Shown: positions 1-8,314, counted from the first letter of the stretch. The stretch: DNA of 64,000 bases from Streptomyces cavernicola (GCF_029968035.1 NZ_JASCIQ010000013.1:62001-126000); one strand, 5' to 3'. The notes: generated from the letters alone by a model not told the origin. Translations and numbers: made by a program.

Positions 1-574
1 GCGACAGGAACATCCGGGCCGCTGCGCTCGGCGTGCCGTCCCCCGACGGCACGAGGGAGAGCGGGCCGAGCCGGAGCACCTGCTCGTCGCCGAGACCGAG
101 CGGCTGCCGGCCCGACGTGAGGACCCGCAGCTCGGGCAGCGTCTGCAGCAGCCGCTGGACCAGGGCGAGGCAGTCGCGGCGTACCGGATCCACGTCGTCG
201 AGGAACAGCAGCCGCGGCCGGGCGCGCAGCTCGTCGACGACCTCCTCGAAGCCGGCTGTGGCCGGCAGGCCGAGCGCCGTGGCCACCCCGGTGAGCGCGT
301 CGGGGCCGCCGGCCGGGCCCTCGGTCCACCAGCGCGCCCGGCTCACCTGCGCGCCCTGCCGCTCCGCCGCGGCACGGGCCAGCCGGCTCTTGCCGATCCC
401 GGCCGCACCGGTCACGGTGACGAGCCGGTGCCGGGCGAGCAGCCCGTCCAGGTGCGCCAACTCCTCCTCCCTGCCGACCAGTTCGCCGGGTCCTGCAGTC
501 GCCGCCGGCCGCTGCCGATGCTGCCTCTGGCCTCGGCCGTGCCGAACGGACGAGCCACGAAGGCGGTCAAACAC
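1..574 (-). CDS. STAND-ATPase transcriptional regulator, N-terminal part (runs off window)
   Basis: Only about the first 191 codons are present; the rest lies left of the window. The GTG start has AGGAG seven bases upstream. After about 30 low-complexity residues comes VGREEE (33-38), then a Walker A loop GAAGIGKS (56-63) and, further on, a Walker B LLFLDDVD. VGRE plus these motifs is typical of the NB-ARC/STAND ATPase of LuxR-, AfsR- or SARP-type activators, where nucleotide binding gates DNA binding. No DNA-binding domain precedes the ATPase, so a C-terminal LuxR helix-turn-helix is the likelier arrangement (inference). Family assignment is firm at the ATPase level only. Confidence 0.75.
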   Translation of the reverse strand, partial: MFDRLRGSSVRHGRGQRQHRQRPAATAGPGELVGREEELAHLDGLLARHRLVTVTGAAGIGKSRLARAAAERQGAQVSRARWWTEGPAGGPDALTGVATALGLPATAGFEEVVDELRARPRLLFLDDVDPVRRDCLALVQRLLQTLPELRVLTSGRQPLGLGDEQVLRLGPLSLVPSGDGTPSAAARMFLS

Positions 575-997
575 TGTCCTGCTCCTGATCACATCCGTGC
601 GTCGGCGTGAGACGACCTGCGTCCCCCGGGCCGAATCCGGCTGCAGGAGCGTTCCTGCAGTGACCGACCACAGAGGGAACTAGTTCGGACCGCGTGGGGT
701 AGCGACCCCGAGCCCCCCATCACTCACGACGACGACCCCGGGAACGCGTGTACGGACAACGCCCGCCCCCCGCCCGTCCGTTGGGAGGGTGTACGCGCGC
801 CCCATGGGGGAGGGGCGTGCGCGCGGCCGCGTTGGTGTTTCTGGCGCAATCGGCGTCCGGAACTGAATACGTGTGAGTGATTTCTTACGCATGCGCAGAG
901 CACCGGCGTTCGTACGGCTTGGTTTCGATGACGCTGTGACTTCGCCGTTCCCGGTCGCTCGTGCCTGCGACCCGATGTGTGAGAGGTCGATCCCTTA
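575..997. other. Intergenic region between divergent genes, no gene seen
   Basis: This 423-bp stretch separates the leftward regulator from the rightward acyltransferase. A 70-codon open frame on the minus strand (680-892) lacks a ribosome site and recognisable composition. The part around 860-930 is less GC-rich than its surroundings and may hold promoters for either gene, but I cannot name a convincing -35/-10 pair. Confidence 0.5.
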
Positions 998-2224
998 GTG
1001 CGGAGCAGTAACCGTCAGTACCTCGTGTCGGTGGACCACCTGCGGGCCTTCGCCGCCCTCCTCGTGCTCCTGTACCACGGCACGTATGAATTGCTCAACG
1101 AGATCGACAAAGGACATGCGGGCAGGCTCTACGCGGACAATCCCTTCGGCGCGCTCGTCGTGGAAGGGCATACCGCGGTCACTCTTTTCATGGTGCTCTC
1201 CGGATTCATCTTCACGATCGGCACCCTGGGCAAGGACATCCATTACGGCCGCTTCATCGGCAACCGCGTCCTGCGGATCTTCCCGCTCTATCTGGTCCTG
1301 ATCGTCATGGGCGTCGGCGCCTACCGGGCGGACGCGGATCTGCTGTCCGTCGTCCAGTCGCTCGTCGGCCTCGGCAATCTGTCGGGCGCATTGCACCTCG
1401 GCAGCGTCTCGCACATGTGGTGGGCGATCGCCGTGGAGCTGCAGTTCTATCTGCTGTTCCCGCTGCTCAGCAGGATCCTCACGCGCCGCGGCCCGCTCGC
1501 CCTGATCCAGTTGACGGCCGCGGTCGCGGTGATCCGCGCGCTCGTCTGGTTCTCCGGCGGCGGCAAGATCTCCGCGCAGGATCTCGTCTACTACAGCCTC
1601 GCCGGCCGTATCGACCAGTTTCTCTTCGGCATGCTGGCCGCCTGGCTCTTCGTCCATCACCGTGAGCGGTTCCGGAGCCCGGCGAAAGTGCTCGTCGCCT
1701 CGGCGCTTGCCCTCGTCACGATCTGGGCGTTCAACCGCAGCCACGCCTATGCGGAGGGCCGCACCGTACGGCTCGTCTGGGTCGACGTCGAGGGATTCGT
1801 GTGGGCGCTGCTCGTTCTCACTTATGTGGCCACGGTCACGTCGACGTGTCTGGTCTCACGGGCGGTCGCGAAATTCGGCGAGATGAGTTTCTCCGTCTAT
1901 CTGCTGCACTTTCTCGTCATCACGGTGTTCCTCGCCCGGAACCGCTGGATCGAGCCGACCGGAAATCCCGTATGGGACGCCTTCCTCACGACGGTGCTCG
2001 GCGTGCTTCCGGTCAGTCTGGCCATCGCCGTCGTGACCTTCCACGGCATCGAGCGGCCTTTCCTGCGCTGGCGCCGCGCCTATCTGGGTACGGACGACCG
2101 GCCGAGGATCGCGGCACAGCCCGACGGCGGCAGGCCCGTCCCGGACGCGGCTCCGCCGGAGCAGCCGGAGCCCGCACTCCGGTCCCGGAGGGCGGCCGGG
2201 GCCGTGGAGACCGCCGACCGGTAG
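998..2224 (+). CDS. Acyltransferase 3 (OafA/YrhL-like) integral membrane enzyme
   Basis: A 408-residue protein with about ten hydrophobic segments. The opening SVDHLRAFAALLVLLYHG is the family signature, placing a conserved Arg and His in the first membrane helix. Later come the RILPLYLVL-like segment around residue 95 and WAIAVELQFYLLFPLL near 145. Acyltransferase-3 proteins move acyl groups from a cytoplasmic donor onto sugars, lipids or antibiotics at the membrane. The substrate cannot be read from sequence. The GTG start follows GAGAGG. The C-terminal 45 residues are a Pro/Ala/Arg-rich cytoplasmic tail. It stands alone, with no sugar-biosynthesis neighbour. Confidence 0.85.
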   Translation: MRSSNRQYLVSVDHLRAFAALLVLLYHGTYELLNEIDKGHAGRLYADNPFGALVVEGHTAVTLFMVLSGFIFTIGTLGKDIHYGRFIGNRVLRIFPLYLVLIVMGVGAYRADADLLSVVQSLVGLGNLSGALHLGSVSHMWWAIAVELQFYLLFPLLSRILTRRGPLALIQLTAAVAVIRALVWFSGGGKISAQDLVYYSLAGRIDQFLFGMLAAWLFVHHRERFRSPAKVLVASALALVTIWAFNRSHAYAEGRTVRLVWVDVEGFVWALLVLTYVATVTSTCLVSRAVAKFGEMSFSVYLLHFLVITVFLARNRWIEPTGNPVWDAFLTTVLGVLPVSLAIAVVTFHGIERPFLRWRRAYLGTDDRPRIAAQPDGGRPVPDAAPPEQPEPALRSRRAAGAVETADR

Positions 2225-2376
2225 GCGCGACGGTGCGGTGCCGAGCGGAGCGGCGGACGAGCCCGTCGAGGGCCTCGGAGCCCGGCCCGTCATCCATATG
2301 GGTCACCATCGCGCGGCGCGCGGCGTGGGGGCTTGCTCATGATGTGGGAAGGGGACCGCACCGACGAAGGGCTCCC

Positions 2377-3153
2377 ATGAACACACTCGCCGTAAATTTC
2401 ACCCAAGGCCTCAATGACGCGTGGTCCAAGATCGCGCAGTTCGTACCGAAACTCCTCGGCTTCGTCATCATTCTGGCGATCGGCTGGTTCGTGTCGAAGC
2501 TGATCGTCCGGGTGCTCGACCGGGTCCTGCGCAAGGTGGGCTCGGAACGGCTCGCGGAGCGGGCGGGCGCGGCACGGATGCTCGAAGGGTCGAAGTTCGA
2601 CCTGACAGGCCTCGTCTGCAAGATCGTGTACTACGCCCTGATGCTGATCACGCTTCAGCTGGCGCTCGGCGTCTTCGGACCCAACCCGGTCAGCGCGATG
2701 ATCAACGGCATCGTGGCCTGGCTGCCGCGCGCGATCGTCGCGGTCGTCCTGATCGTGGTGGCCATGGCCATCGCCAACGCCGTCCGCTCCATCGTCACCA
2801 GCGCCCTGTCCAGGGCCTCGTACGGCGAGACCGTGGGCAAGATCGTCTGGGCCTGCATCGTGGTGCTGGGCGTGATCGCGGCCCTGGGCCAGGCGGGCAT
2901 CGCCACCTCGGTGAGCCAGCCGATCCTGTACGCGGCGCTCGCGGCGGCCGCCGGCATCCTGATCGTCGGCGTGGGCGGCGGCATGATCACGCCGATGCGG
3001 CAGCGCTGGGAGCGGTGGATGGACACCGCAGAGCAGGAGACGGCCCGCGCTCGCGGCGGCGTCTCGGACTACCAGGCCGGGCGGGAGGACGCCATGGCCA
3101 ACCAGCCGGTGCAGGAGCGCGAACAGCACCGGGGCGGCGGCTCACAGATGTGA
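2377..3153 (+). CDS. CmpX-like mechanosensitive channel family protein
   Basis: 258 residues with at least four membrane spans: FVIILAIGWFVSKLIV near 30, a segment at about 85-105, AIVAVVLIVVAMAIANAV near 125, and a Gly-rich C-terminal span ILIVGVGGGMITPM. The repeated pattern of a hydrophobic helix followed by a basic amphipathic stretch (VRVLDRVLRKVG) is that of the conserved TM-helix proteins related to MscS/CmpX. The catalytic-like beta domain of true MscS is missing. ATG is preceded by GAAGGG. The last 40 residues are polar and probably cytoplasmic. Channel activity is an inference from family. Confidence 0.7.
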   Translation: MNTLAVNFTQGLNDAWSKIAQFVPKLLGFVIILAIGWFVSKLIVRVLDRVLRKVGSERLAERAGAARMLEGSKFDLTGLVCKIVYYALMLITLQLALGVFGPNPVSAMINGIVAWLPRAIVAVVLIVVAMAIANAVRSIVTSALSRASYGETVGKIVWACIVVLGVIAALGQAGIATSVSQPILYAALAAAAGILIVGVGGGMITPMRQRWERWMDTAEQETARARGGVSDYQAGREDAMANQPVQEREQHRGGGSQM

Positions 3154-3201
3154 GGCGACCGCGCGCCGCGCATCCGTGAGCGCGCGGCCGGCGGAACGAC
3201 C

Positions 3202-3256
3202 CGACCCCGTCCGCTTGCGGCCCGGCACAGTGCCGAACCGCGAGCGGACGGGGTCG
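3202..3256. terminator. Nested hairpin, probable bidirectional terminator
   Basis: A perfect 14-bp inverted repeat (3202-3215 with 3243-3256) encloses further complementary arms GCGG/CCGC and CGGCAC/GTGCCG, so the whole stretch can fold into one long stem. It sits between two convergent genes. Just right of it the 9-mer GTCTGTCAC is tandemly repeated (about 3262-3290). Confidence 0.65.
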
Positions 3257-3317
3257 ATCGCGTCTGTCACGTCTGTCACGTCTGTCGCTATGGTGCGTCG
3301 GTTGCGTCCGCCGCGTC

Positions 3318-3629
3318 TCAGTCCCGGACTCCGGGCAGCAGGCCGTGGGAGTGCACCAGCCAGCTGATCGCGGTCAGCCGGCACACCGCATAGTCGTGCC
3401 CGACCGGCTCGCGCCAGTCGTTCTCGGCCAGGGCGTCCACGAATCCGAGGGCGTAGTCGGCCAGCCTCTCGGAGTCGGGCGCCGCCGGTTCGAGCTCGGG
3501 GCCGTCGGCGTCGAGGCGCGTGCGTACGTCAGCGACATGCTGATCGACCATGGCGACGAACGCGGGCTCGAATGCGAACTCCGCGAACCGCGTCCGGTAC
3601 GCACTGCTGATCTCGGCCAACGAAAACAC
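3318..3629 (-). CDS. Small conserved hypothetical protein (possibly DUF6401)
   Basis: A 103-residue soluble protein starting at GTG. It begins MFSLAEISSAYRTRFAEF and contains VAMVDQHVADVRTRLD near residue 25-40. Helical, acidic and without membrane segments. The style (a conserved VDQHVADVR stretch in about 100 residues) resembles the short DUF6401 proteins of Streptomyces, but I make that link from memory only. The GAAGG upstream is very close to the start codon, so the exact start is uncertain. Function unknown. Confidence 0.55.
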   Translation of the reverse strand: MFSLAEISSAYRTRFAEFAFEPAFVAMVDQHVADVRTRLDADGPELEPAAPDSERLADYALGFVDALAENDWREPVGHDYAVCRLTAISWLVHSHGLLPGVRD

Positions 3630-3724
3630 CCTTCAACGGTATGCCTGGGCAGGACCGGGAATCACCCAAAACTGCCATGAGGTGCGTCACTTCGGAGAGA
3701 TAGGGACCTTCGGCCCCCTGCCGG

Positions 3725-4318
3725 CTAGGGCCGAACGGCCACCGCGTCCACCTCGAACAGCATGCCCGGCAGCGCGAGGGAGGCGACGCCGCTCAGCGTC
3801 TGGGCGGGCAGCCGGTCGCCGAAGCGCGCGTGCAGCGCCTTGCCGACGATCTGCAGCTTGTCCAGGTCGTGGTCGACGATGAACGTGCCGAGCCGCACCA
3901 CGTGCTCGTACCCGAGCCCGACCCCCCCCCGCAGGGCCGAGAGCAGATGGTCGAAGGCTAGGGCCTGTCGTTTGGATCAGGCCGGAACTGGTCGGCGGTG
4001 ACTGCCGGTCGAGTTGAGCGGGGTGTGGTGCGTGCAGCTGCAAGGCGGAGGAGGGCGTCAACGCGGAGCGTTGGCAACCGACGACAACGCCGCAGATGTG
4101 CGTGCCACACCCCGCGACCCCGGCAAGATCCAAACGACAGGCCCTAGCTCCACCTGCTCGGCGAAGGAGCCGTCGACGACGGCGCCGGTGGCGTCGGAGG
4201 CGTACTGCCCGCCGATGAAGACGAGCTCGCCGGGGGCGGAGGCGGCGTGGCTGTAGCCGAACAGGGTCGGGTCGTGGAGCGTGGGCGGGTTGGTGAGCGT
4301 GCGCTGATCGGTGCTCAT
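3725..4318 (-). pseudogene. RidA/YjgF-family gene disrupted by a MITE
   Basis: The 5' part encodes an ordinary RidA N-terminus (PTLFGYSHAASAPGELVFIG), and the 3' part continues with AFDHLLSAL, LGTFIVDHDLDKLQIVGKAL and the ending MLFEVDAVAVRP. Between them lies a 182-bp inverted-repeat element plus a duplicated CTAG. Removing 186 bp restores the reading ...EQVELAFDHLL... and a 135-residue protein, the normal length. RidA proteins deaminate reactive enamines/imines. With the element present, translation from the ATG at 4318 stops inside it at 4058, so the product lacks its C-terminal half. A run of nine C at 3922-3930 is intact in frame. Confidence 0.9.
3958..4147. mobile_element. MITE with 17-bp terminal inverted repeats and CTAG target duplication
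   Basis: The element (3962-4143, 182 bp) starts GGCCTGTCGTTTGGATC and ends with its exact reverse complement. CTAG flanks both sides (3958-3961 and 4144-4147). Sub-terminal complementary arms GCGGGGTGTGG and CCACACCCCGC lie further in. It is too short for a transposase and has no open frame of note. It is therefore a non-autonomous element mobilised in trans. A 4-bp CTAG duplication is what IS5-type transposases generate, so that family is the likeliest source (inference). It interrupts ridA. Confidence 0.9.
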
Positions 4319-4377
4319 GCCGCTCTCAACGCCCGCTTCCGGCCCGGCGATTCCCTCGTGGGCCGATGAGGGGCACC

Positions 4378-4790
4378 TCAACTCCAGTGTGAACCTGGGG
4401 AGTTGGCGGGCCAGATCAGGTGTGTGGCCGCGTTCCTGGCCGTGATGCCGATCCGGCTCGCCGGGATGAGCAGCGCGGTCGCGCCGACGGCCCGCTGCTC
4501 GGGCGCTGCCGAGCGCCGGTGCTCCGTCTCGTAGCGGCGGAACGCGGCCTCGTGGTCCGTGCGCGTCGCGGCCGGCGCCTCGGCCGGCGTCGACGCTCCG
4601 GCGAGGGCCAGGGACGAGCCGTCCCTTTCCGTGGCCGGGGGGCAGGGCCACGGCACGGCCGGGTGCGTTGTGCTGGAGCACTCGGCGGCGGTCGAGGTCG
4701 AGGCCGTCCACGGGCAGGGGGGCGGCCCAGACCCCCAGGTGCCGGGCGTACGCCTGCTCGGGGCCGAGGGCGAGTCGCCGGGTCCGCGAC
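4378..4790 (-). pseudogene. Remnant of a FAD-dependent aromatic monooxygenase
   Basis: Two stretches in different frames still look like the C-terminal half of a PHBH-type FAD monooxygenase. About 4640-4785 reads ALGPEQAYARHLGVW and RRVLQHNAPGRAVALPP. About 4410-4560 reads DHEAAFRRYETEHRR and RIGITARNAATHLIW. The N-terminal FAD-binding GxGxxG region is absent and the frame changes near 4630. The lost N-terminal side abuts a scrap of MITE sequence at 4784-4815, suggesting that element was involved in the deletion. No functional product is expected. Confidence 0.65.
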
Positions 4791-4815
4791 CCCGGCAAGA
4801 TCCGAACGGCAGGCT
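4784..4815. mobile_element. Decayed end of a second copy of the MITE
   Basis: About 32 bases match the right end of the intact MITE at 4112-4144 with roughly four differences. Both contain CGACCCCGGCAAGATCC; the outer part reads GAACGGCAGGC here against AAACGACAGGC in the intact copy. No partner left end is visible nearby. It borders the monooxygenase remnant. Confidence 0.6.
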
Positions 4816-4850
4816 CTTGGTCGGACCGGGGCGGCTCGACGGCGTCTCCG

Positions 4851-5498
4851 GTGGACTGCGTCGGTAACCGGCCCACTTCGCACCGTGAGCGCAAACGCGA
4901 ACGCACCCGGCAGGCGATCCTGGACGCCGCCGACCTCTTCGAGCGCCGCGGCTACGAGGGGACGACGATCGCCGACATCGCGGCGGGGGCCGAGATCGGG
5001 ACGCGGACCTTCTTCAGCTACTTCGCGAGCAAGGAGGCCTTGCTCTTCCCGGAGAGCGACGCCCGCGTCGCGGCCGCCGTCGCCGCGATCGACGCGTGCG
5101 AGCCGGGGGACCACCCGGCCGACCTGCTGCCGCGGGCGCTGCGGGACGTGCACGAGACCGACACGGAGATGGCCGGCTCGATGGCCCGCCTCCGCCTGCG
5201 GTTGGCGCAGTCCGTTCCCGTCGTACGGGGCAGGGCGCTGCGGGAGCAGCTCGACGCGCAGGTGCAGATCGCCGAGCGGCTGCAGGCCGCGTTTCCCGAC
5301 GAGTTGGACGCGGTGCAGGCGGCCGCCCTGGTCGGGGCATTCATCGGCGCGGTCGCCGGTGCGTCGCAGGTGCTGCTCGCCGAGCCGGACGCGCTGGCCG
5401 ATCCGCGGCGGCTGCAGCGGCGGATGCGGGAGGCCACGGAGAGGGCGCTGCGCCCCTTCCTCAAGGAGTTCAAGGAGTTCAAGGAGTTCGAGGAGTAG
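4851..5498 (+). CDS. TetR/AcrR-family transcriptional regulator
   Basis: 215 residues. The N-terminal helix-turn-helix reads RQAILDAADLFERRGYEGTT then IADIAAGAEIGTRTFFSYFAS, the classic TetR DNA-binding fold with the FFSYF anchor. The ligand domain is helical and ends with KEFKEFKEFEE, a tandem of KEF units. GTG at 4851 is the best in-frame start; no strong ribosome site is visible. TetR proteins usually repress an adjacent transporter or enzyme. The nearest candidates are the leftward monooxygenase remnant and ridA, both broken, so it may be an orphan. Confidence 0.85.
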   Translation: MDCVGNRPTSHRERKRERTRQAILDAADLFERRGYEGTTIADIAAGAEIGTRTFFSYFASKEALLFPESDARVAAAVAAIDACEPGDHPADLLPRALRDVHETDTEMAGSMARLRLRLAQSVPVVRGRALREQLDAQVQIAERLQAAFPDELDAVQAAALVGAFIGAVAGASQVLLAEPDALADPRRLQRRMREATERALRPFLKEFKEFKEFEE

Positions 5499-5524
5499 GG
5501 CGCTGTGCCCTTTCCTCAAGGAGT
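5442..5524. repeat. 28-bp direct repeat across two convergent gene ends
   Basis: Bases 5442-5469 and 5497-5524 match at 26 of 28 positions, both containing CCTCAAGGAGT. The 27 bases between hold the AAGGAGTTC trinucleotide-coded tandem. The second copy starts inside the TetR stop codon and contains the end of the leftward gene. Confidence 0.85.
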
Positions 5525-5986
5525 GCTGAAGACCGCGGGGGACGGGGACGCCTCGGCCGTGGGCTGTTCCGTCGGAGCGGGCTTCGGTTCCTGCAGGACG
5601 ATTCCGGGGCGGTCGACCGGCGAGGGCGAGCCGCCGTTCGGCAGGAGCGAGACCAGGGCCAGGGCGGCTGCGAACACCGCCGCCGCGCCCAACACCCGTA
5701 CGGCGCGGCGGAGTCGGCCCCGGCTGTCGAGGTCGCGCCAGTGCGCCGCCTCGCGTTGCGGGCGGGGGAGCCAGAGTTCGCCGATGGCGTCCGGGTCGGG
5801 CGGTGCGGGTTCCGCAGCGCGCGCGGGTTCCGTCGGCGTGAGGGCCGCCGCGCTCGCCGCTGCCTTGGCTGCGCGCTCACGGGCGGAGGGTTCGCGTGGC
5901 GCGGTCCGGCGTATCTCGGCCTCGCTGTCCCGCAGGAACTTCTGCCACACGTCGTCCGGCAGGCCCGGCTGCTCGTCGCGGCGCAT
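5516..5986 (-). CDS. Single-pass membrane protein of unknown function
   Basis: 156 residues: an Ala/Pro-rich cytoplasmic part containing PDDVWQKFLRDSEAEIRR, one membrane helix (VLGAAAVFAAALALVSLLP, about residues 103-121), then a 35-residue Pro/Ser/Glu-rich outer tail. The layout is like small anti-sigma or scaffold proteins, but no family signature is visible. Its ATG follows the stop of the preceding oxidoreductase gene by one base, with GGGGAGGAG upstream, so the two are translationally coupled. Confidence 0.65.
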   Translation of the reverse strand: MRRDEQPGLPDDVWQKFLRDSEAEIRRTAPREPSARERAAKAAASAAALTPTEPARAAEPAPPDPDAIGELWLPRPQREAAHWRDLDSRGRLRRAVRVLGAAAVFAAALALVSLLPNGGSPSPVDRPGIVLQEPKPAPTEQPTAEASPSPAVFSTP

Positions 5987-5987
5987 G

Positions 5988-6527
5988 TCAGCCGCCCCCG
6001 GGGGAGGAGTCGAGCCGTACGAACGGGATGCGGCGGCCCGCGGCGCGGTACGAGTCCGCGCTGCCGTCCACGTCGAAGCCCATGAAGGCGCACAACCGGC
6101 GGGCCGTGCGCGGGTGTCGGGGTGCGTACCGGGCGAGGATCTCGCCGCCCTCGTCCGCGGTGAGGAAGTGCGCGGTGACCGCGTGGCGGCGGTTGCCGAC
6201 CTGGACGGTGGCCGTCGGGGTCCTGCGGAGGTTCTGGTACCAGGCGGCCTTCGGGCCGAAGCCGGAGGCGAGGGTCCAGCTGCCGCGCTCGCGGTCGTGG
6301 GCGACGACCTCCAGGACCACGCGCCGGTCGAGCCCGGTGCTGCGGCCGACGTGGTGGAGCAGCAGCAGTCGCCCGCCGAACAGCGGTCCGAGGCCCGCGC
6401 GGTAGAGGGCGATGGGCAGCCTGGCGAGCAATCGCCGTACGCCGCGCGGCAGTTGAGGGCGGTTCGGGCCTGCGGCTCGGCTCGGGTCCGCCGGTGGGTT
6501 GTGGTCCGCGGGCAGTTCGGGTGCCAT
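5988..6527 (-). CDS. Nitroreductase-family deazaflavin-dependent oxidoreductase (Ddn-like)
   Basis: 179 residues with the Ddn family pattern: HVGRSTGLDRRVVLEVV, then WTLASGFGPKAAWYQNLRRTP and QVGNRRHAVTAHFLTADEGG. These proteins bind coenzyme F420 in a split beta-barrel and reduce quinones, nitro groups or similar substrates. The family name does not fix the substrate. ATG has GGAAGGG upstream. It is the first gene of a two-gene operon with the membrane protein and diverges from a MarR regulator. Confidence 0.85.
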   Translation of the reverse strand: MAPELPADHNPPADPSRAAGPNRPQLPRGVRRLLARLPIALYRAGLGPLFGGRLLLLHHVGRSTGLDRRVVLEVVAHDRERGSWTLASGFGPKAAWYQNLRRTPTATVQVGNRRHAVTAHFLTADEGGEILARYAPRHPRTARRLCAFMGFDVDGSADSYRAAGRRIPFVRLDSSPGGG

Positions 6528-6731
6528 CGACGTCCCTTCCCCCGACAGGTCGTTGGCCGGACGGGAACGGGTGACGAGCACCCGGCGTCCGCAATGGTTC
6601 CACGCAATCTTTGCATAGTCTAAATGCGGGGGAGGCTGCCCGCCATAGGCGGAGGAACGTGCGTACGGGAGAGATTTCGGGTCCGGTGACGCGTGCTGTC
6701 GGGGGTGCGGGGCCGCGAGGTACAAAGAGGT

Positions 6732-7247
6732 ATGGCTGAGCGAAGCGGTGCGGGCGAGGGCGCGGTCGACGTGGACGAGGTCACGCGGGCCGTGCTGACC
6801 GCGTCGCGTGTGCTTGTCGCCGTCTCCGCGCGCTCGCTCGCCGCCGTCGAGGACCGGGTGACGCTCCCGCAGTTCCGGATGCTGATGGTGCTGTCGAGCC
6901 GCGGGGCCACCAAACTCGTCGACCTGGCCGAGCTGTTGGGGGTCGCGCCCTCGACCGCGATGCGCATGGTGGACCGGCTGATCGCGGCGGGACTCGCGGA
7001 CCGGCGGGTGAACCCCGACAACCGCCGCGAGACGCTCCTGCAGCTCACCGGCGAGGGAAGCCGCACCGTCGCGGACGTCACCACGCGCCGCCGGCAGGAG
7101 ATCGCCGCCATCGTCGAGCGCCTCACGCCCGAACGGCGCGCCGACCTCGTCACCGCGCTCACCGCGTTCAGCGAGGCGAGCGGCGAACCGCCCGCCCCGG
7201 CGGCCGGCGAGGCGTCCGGCCCGCACCCCTTGGGCTGGGCCCAGTGA
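6732..7247 (+). CDS. MarR-family transcriptional regulator
   Basis: 171 residues. The winged helix runs from about 50 to 115: LPQFRMLMVLSSRGATKLVD, VAPSTAMRMVDRLIAAGLAD and RRVNPDNRRETLLQLT, the last being the wing. AAAGAGGT precedes the ATG. The gene is 47 bp upstream of a VOC protein in the same direction and diverges from the F420-type oxidoreductase, so either may be its target. Confidence 0.9.
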   Translation: MAERSGAGEGAVDVDEVTRAVLTASRVLVAVSARSLAAVEDRVTLPQFRMLMVLSSRGATKLVDLAELLGVAPSTAMRMVDRLIAAGLADRRVNPDNRRETLLQLTGEGSRTVADVTTRRRQEIAAIVERLTPERRADLVTALTAFSEASGEPPAPAAGEASGPHPLGWAQ

Positions 7248-7294
7248 CGGCTCGCCGCCCCGACCCCGTGACCGGCTCACAGAAAGGCACCGTC

Positions 7295-7726
7295 ATGACC
7301 GAACTCGGCGCACGGATCCCGCGGTTCCACCTGGCCATGCCCGTCGACGACCTGACCGCCGCCCGCCACTTCTACGGCGAGGTCCTGGGCCTCGACGAGG
7401 GGCGCAGCGCGGACACCTGGGTCGACTGGAACCTGCACGGCCACCAGTTCGTCACCCACCTCGCCCCCGCACGCCCGCAGCGCGTGCACAATCCGGTCGA
7501 CGGCCACGACGTCCCCGTACCGCACTTCGGGCTGATCCTGACGATCCCCGACTTCCAGAAGCTCGCCCAGCGGCTACGGGACGCGGGCACGCAGTTCGTG
7601 ATCGAGCCGTACGTCCGTTTCGAGGGGCAGCCGGGCGAGCAGTGGACGATGTTCCTGCTCGACCCTGCGGGCAACGCGCTGGAGTTCAAGGCGTTCGCGG
7701 ACGACGGGCAGGTCTTCGCGGTGTGA
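7295..7726 (+). CDS. VOC/glyoxalase-family protein
   Basis: 143 residues with the paired beta-alpha-beta-beta-beta units of the vicinal oxygen chelate fold: RFHLAMPVDDLTAARHFYGE at the start, an [15 protein letters not shown] helix near 88, and [18 protein letters not shown] at the end. His at the first strand and Glu in LEFK are the usual metal ligands. The ATG with AGAAAGG upstream was preferred to a GTG 51 bp earlier, which has no family-like sequence. Substrate unknown; probably co-transcribed with marR. Confidence 0.85.
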   Translation: MTELGARIPRFHLAMPVDDLTAARHFYGEVLGLDEGRSADTWVDWNLHGHQFVTHLAPARPQRVHNPVDGHDVPVPHFGLILTIPDFQKLAQRLRDAGTQFVIEPYVRFEGQPGEQWTMFLLDPAGNALEFKAFADDGQVFAV

Positions 7727-8200
7727 GGCGTGCGCGCCGCGCGCGGACGGCGCCAGCGTGACGACGTTCGCGTGCGGCCCACCGGACACCTCGACGCCGC
7801 GCGGCCAACTCGGCCCGCCCTTCGGGACGTTGGCGTCGAGCTGCACCGCGCGCACCGCCTCGCCGTTCTCGCTGAACACCCAGAGGGAGGGGCCGGAGTA
7901 GGACGTCGCGGAGACGGTCCACTCGACCGGATCGCCCACCGCGTCGGAGACGTCGCCGCTGTCCGTCCCGTGCGCGAAGACCTGCACCCGGTCCCAGTCG
8001 AACCCGGTGAGCCCTGACAGCGGCACGGGCTCCGGTGTGCGCACGGCCGCGTTCAGTTTCGCCTGGAGGGCCTTGTCCAGCGTGCTGGGCAGAGGTTTCT
8101 CCCGGAGGAGCAGATAGCAGACGACCGCTGCCGTCAAGGCCATGAGAAGTGCCAACACCCTTGCTGCCGTGGCCCGTCGGACGCCCTGCGACCCGGTCAT
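7574..8200 (-). CDS. Membrane-anchored hypothetical protein, C-terminus unnaturally extended
   Basis: 208 residues. An N-terminal helix [18 protein letters not shown] (about 15-32) anchors an extracytoplasmic domain with [17 protein letters not shown] and [28 protein letters not shown] ribosome site supports the ATG. The conserved-looking part ends near [14 protein letters not shown]. After that the frame runs about 150 bp antisense into the VOC gene without a stop, so the natural end has probably been lost by frameshift. Function unknown. Confidence 0.6.
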   Translation of the reverse strand: MTGSQGVRRATAARVLALLMALTAAVVCYLLLREKPLPSTLDKALQAKLNAAVRTPEPVPLSGLTGFDWDRVQVFAHGTDSGDVSDAVGDPVEWTVSATSYSGPSLWVFSENGEAVRAVQLDANVPKGGPSWPRGVEVSGGPHANVVTLAPSARGAHASHREDLPVVRERLELQRVARRVEQEHRPLLARLPLETDVRLDHELRARVP

Positions 8201-8239
8201 GCAGTCCCCCTCTTCCGTACCTCATCCTGCCCCGCACTG

Positions 8240-8268
8240 TTGACGGGAGTGGCTTCCGGAGTATTAGT
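8240..8268 (+). promoter_or_regulatory. Probable xylA promoter
   Basis: TTGACG at 8240-8245 is followed after 16-17 bases by TATTAGT (8262-8268). This sits about 50 bp upstream of the xylA start in the divergent gap. Spacing is good for a sigma-70-like promoter; the -10 match is only fair. Confidence 0.4.
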
Positions 8269-8314
8269 AAGTGCAGAAAACAAATTGGTCTCGCGCAGCG
8301 ACGAAGGGGCGATC

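Noticed and set aside
680..892. 70-codon minus-strand ORF in the first intergenic gap
   Set aside because: No ribosome site, Arg/Pro/Gly-rich, no recognisable pattern.
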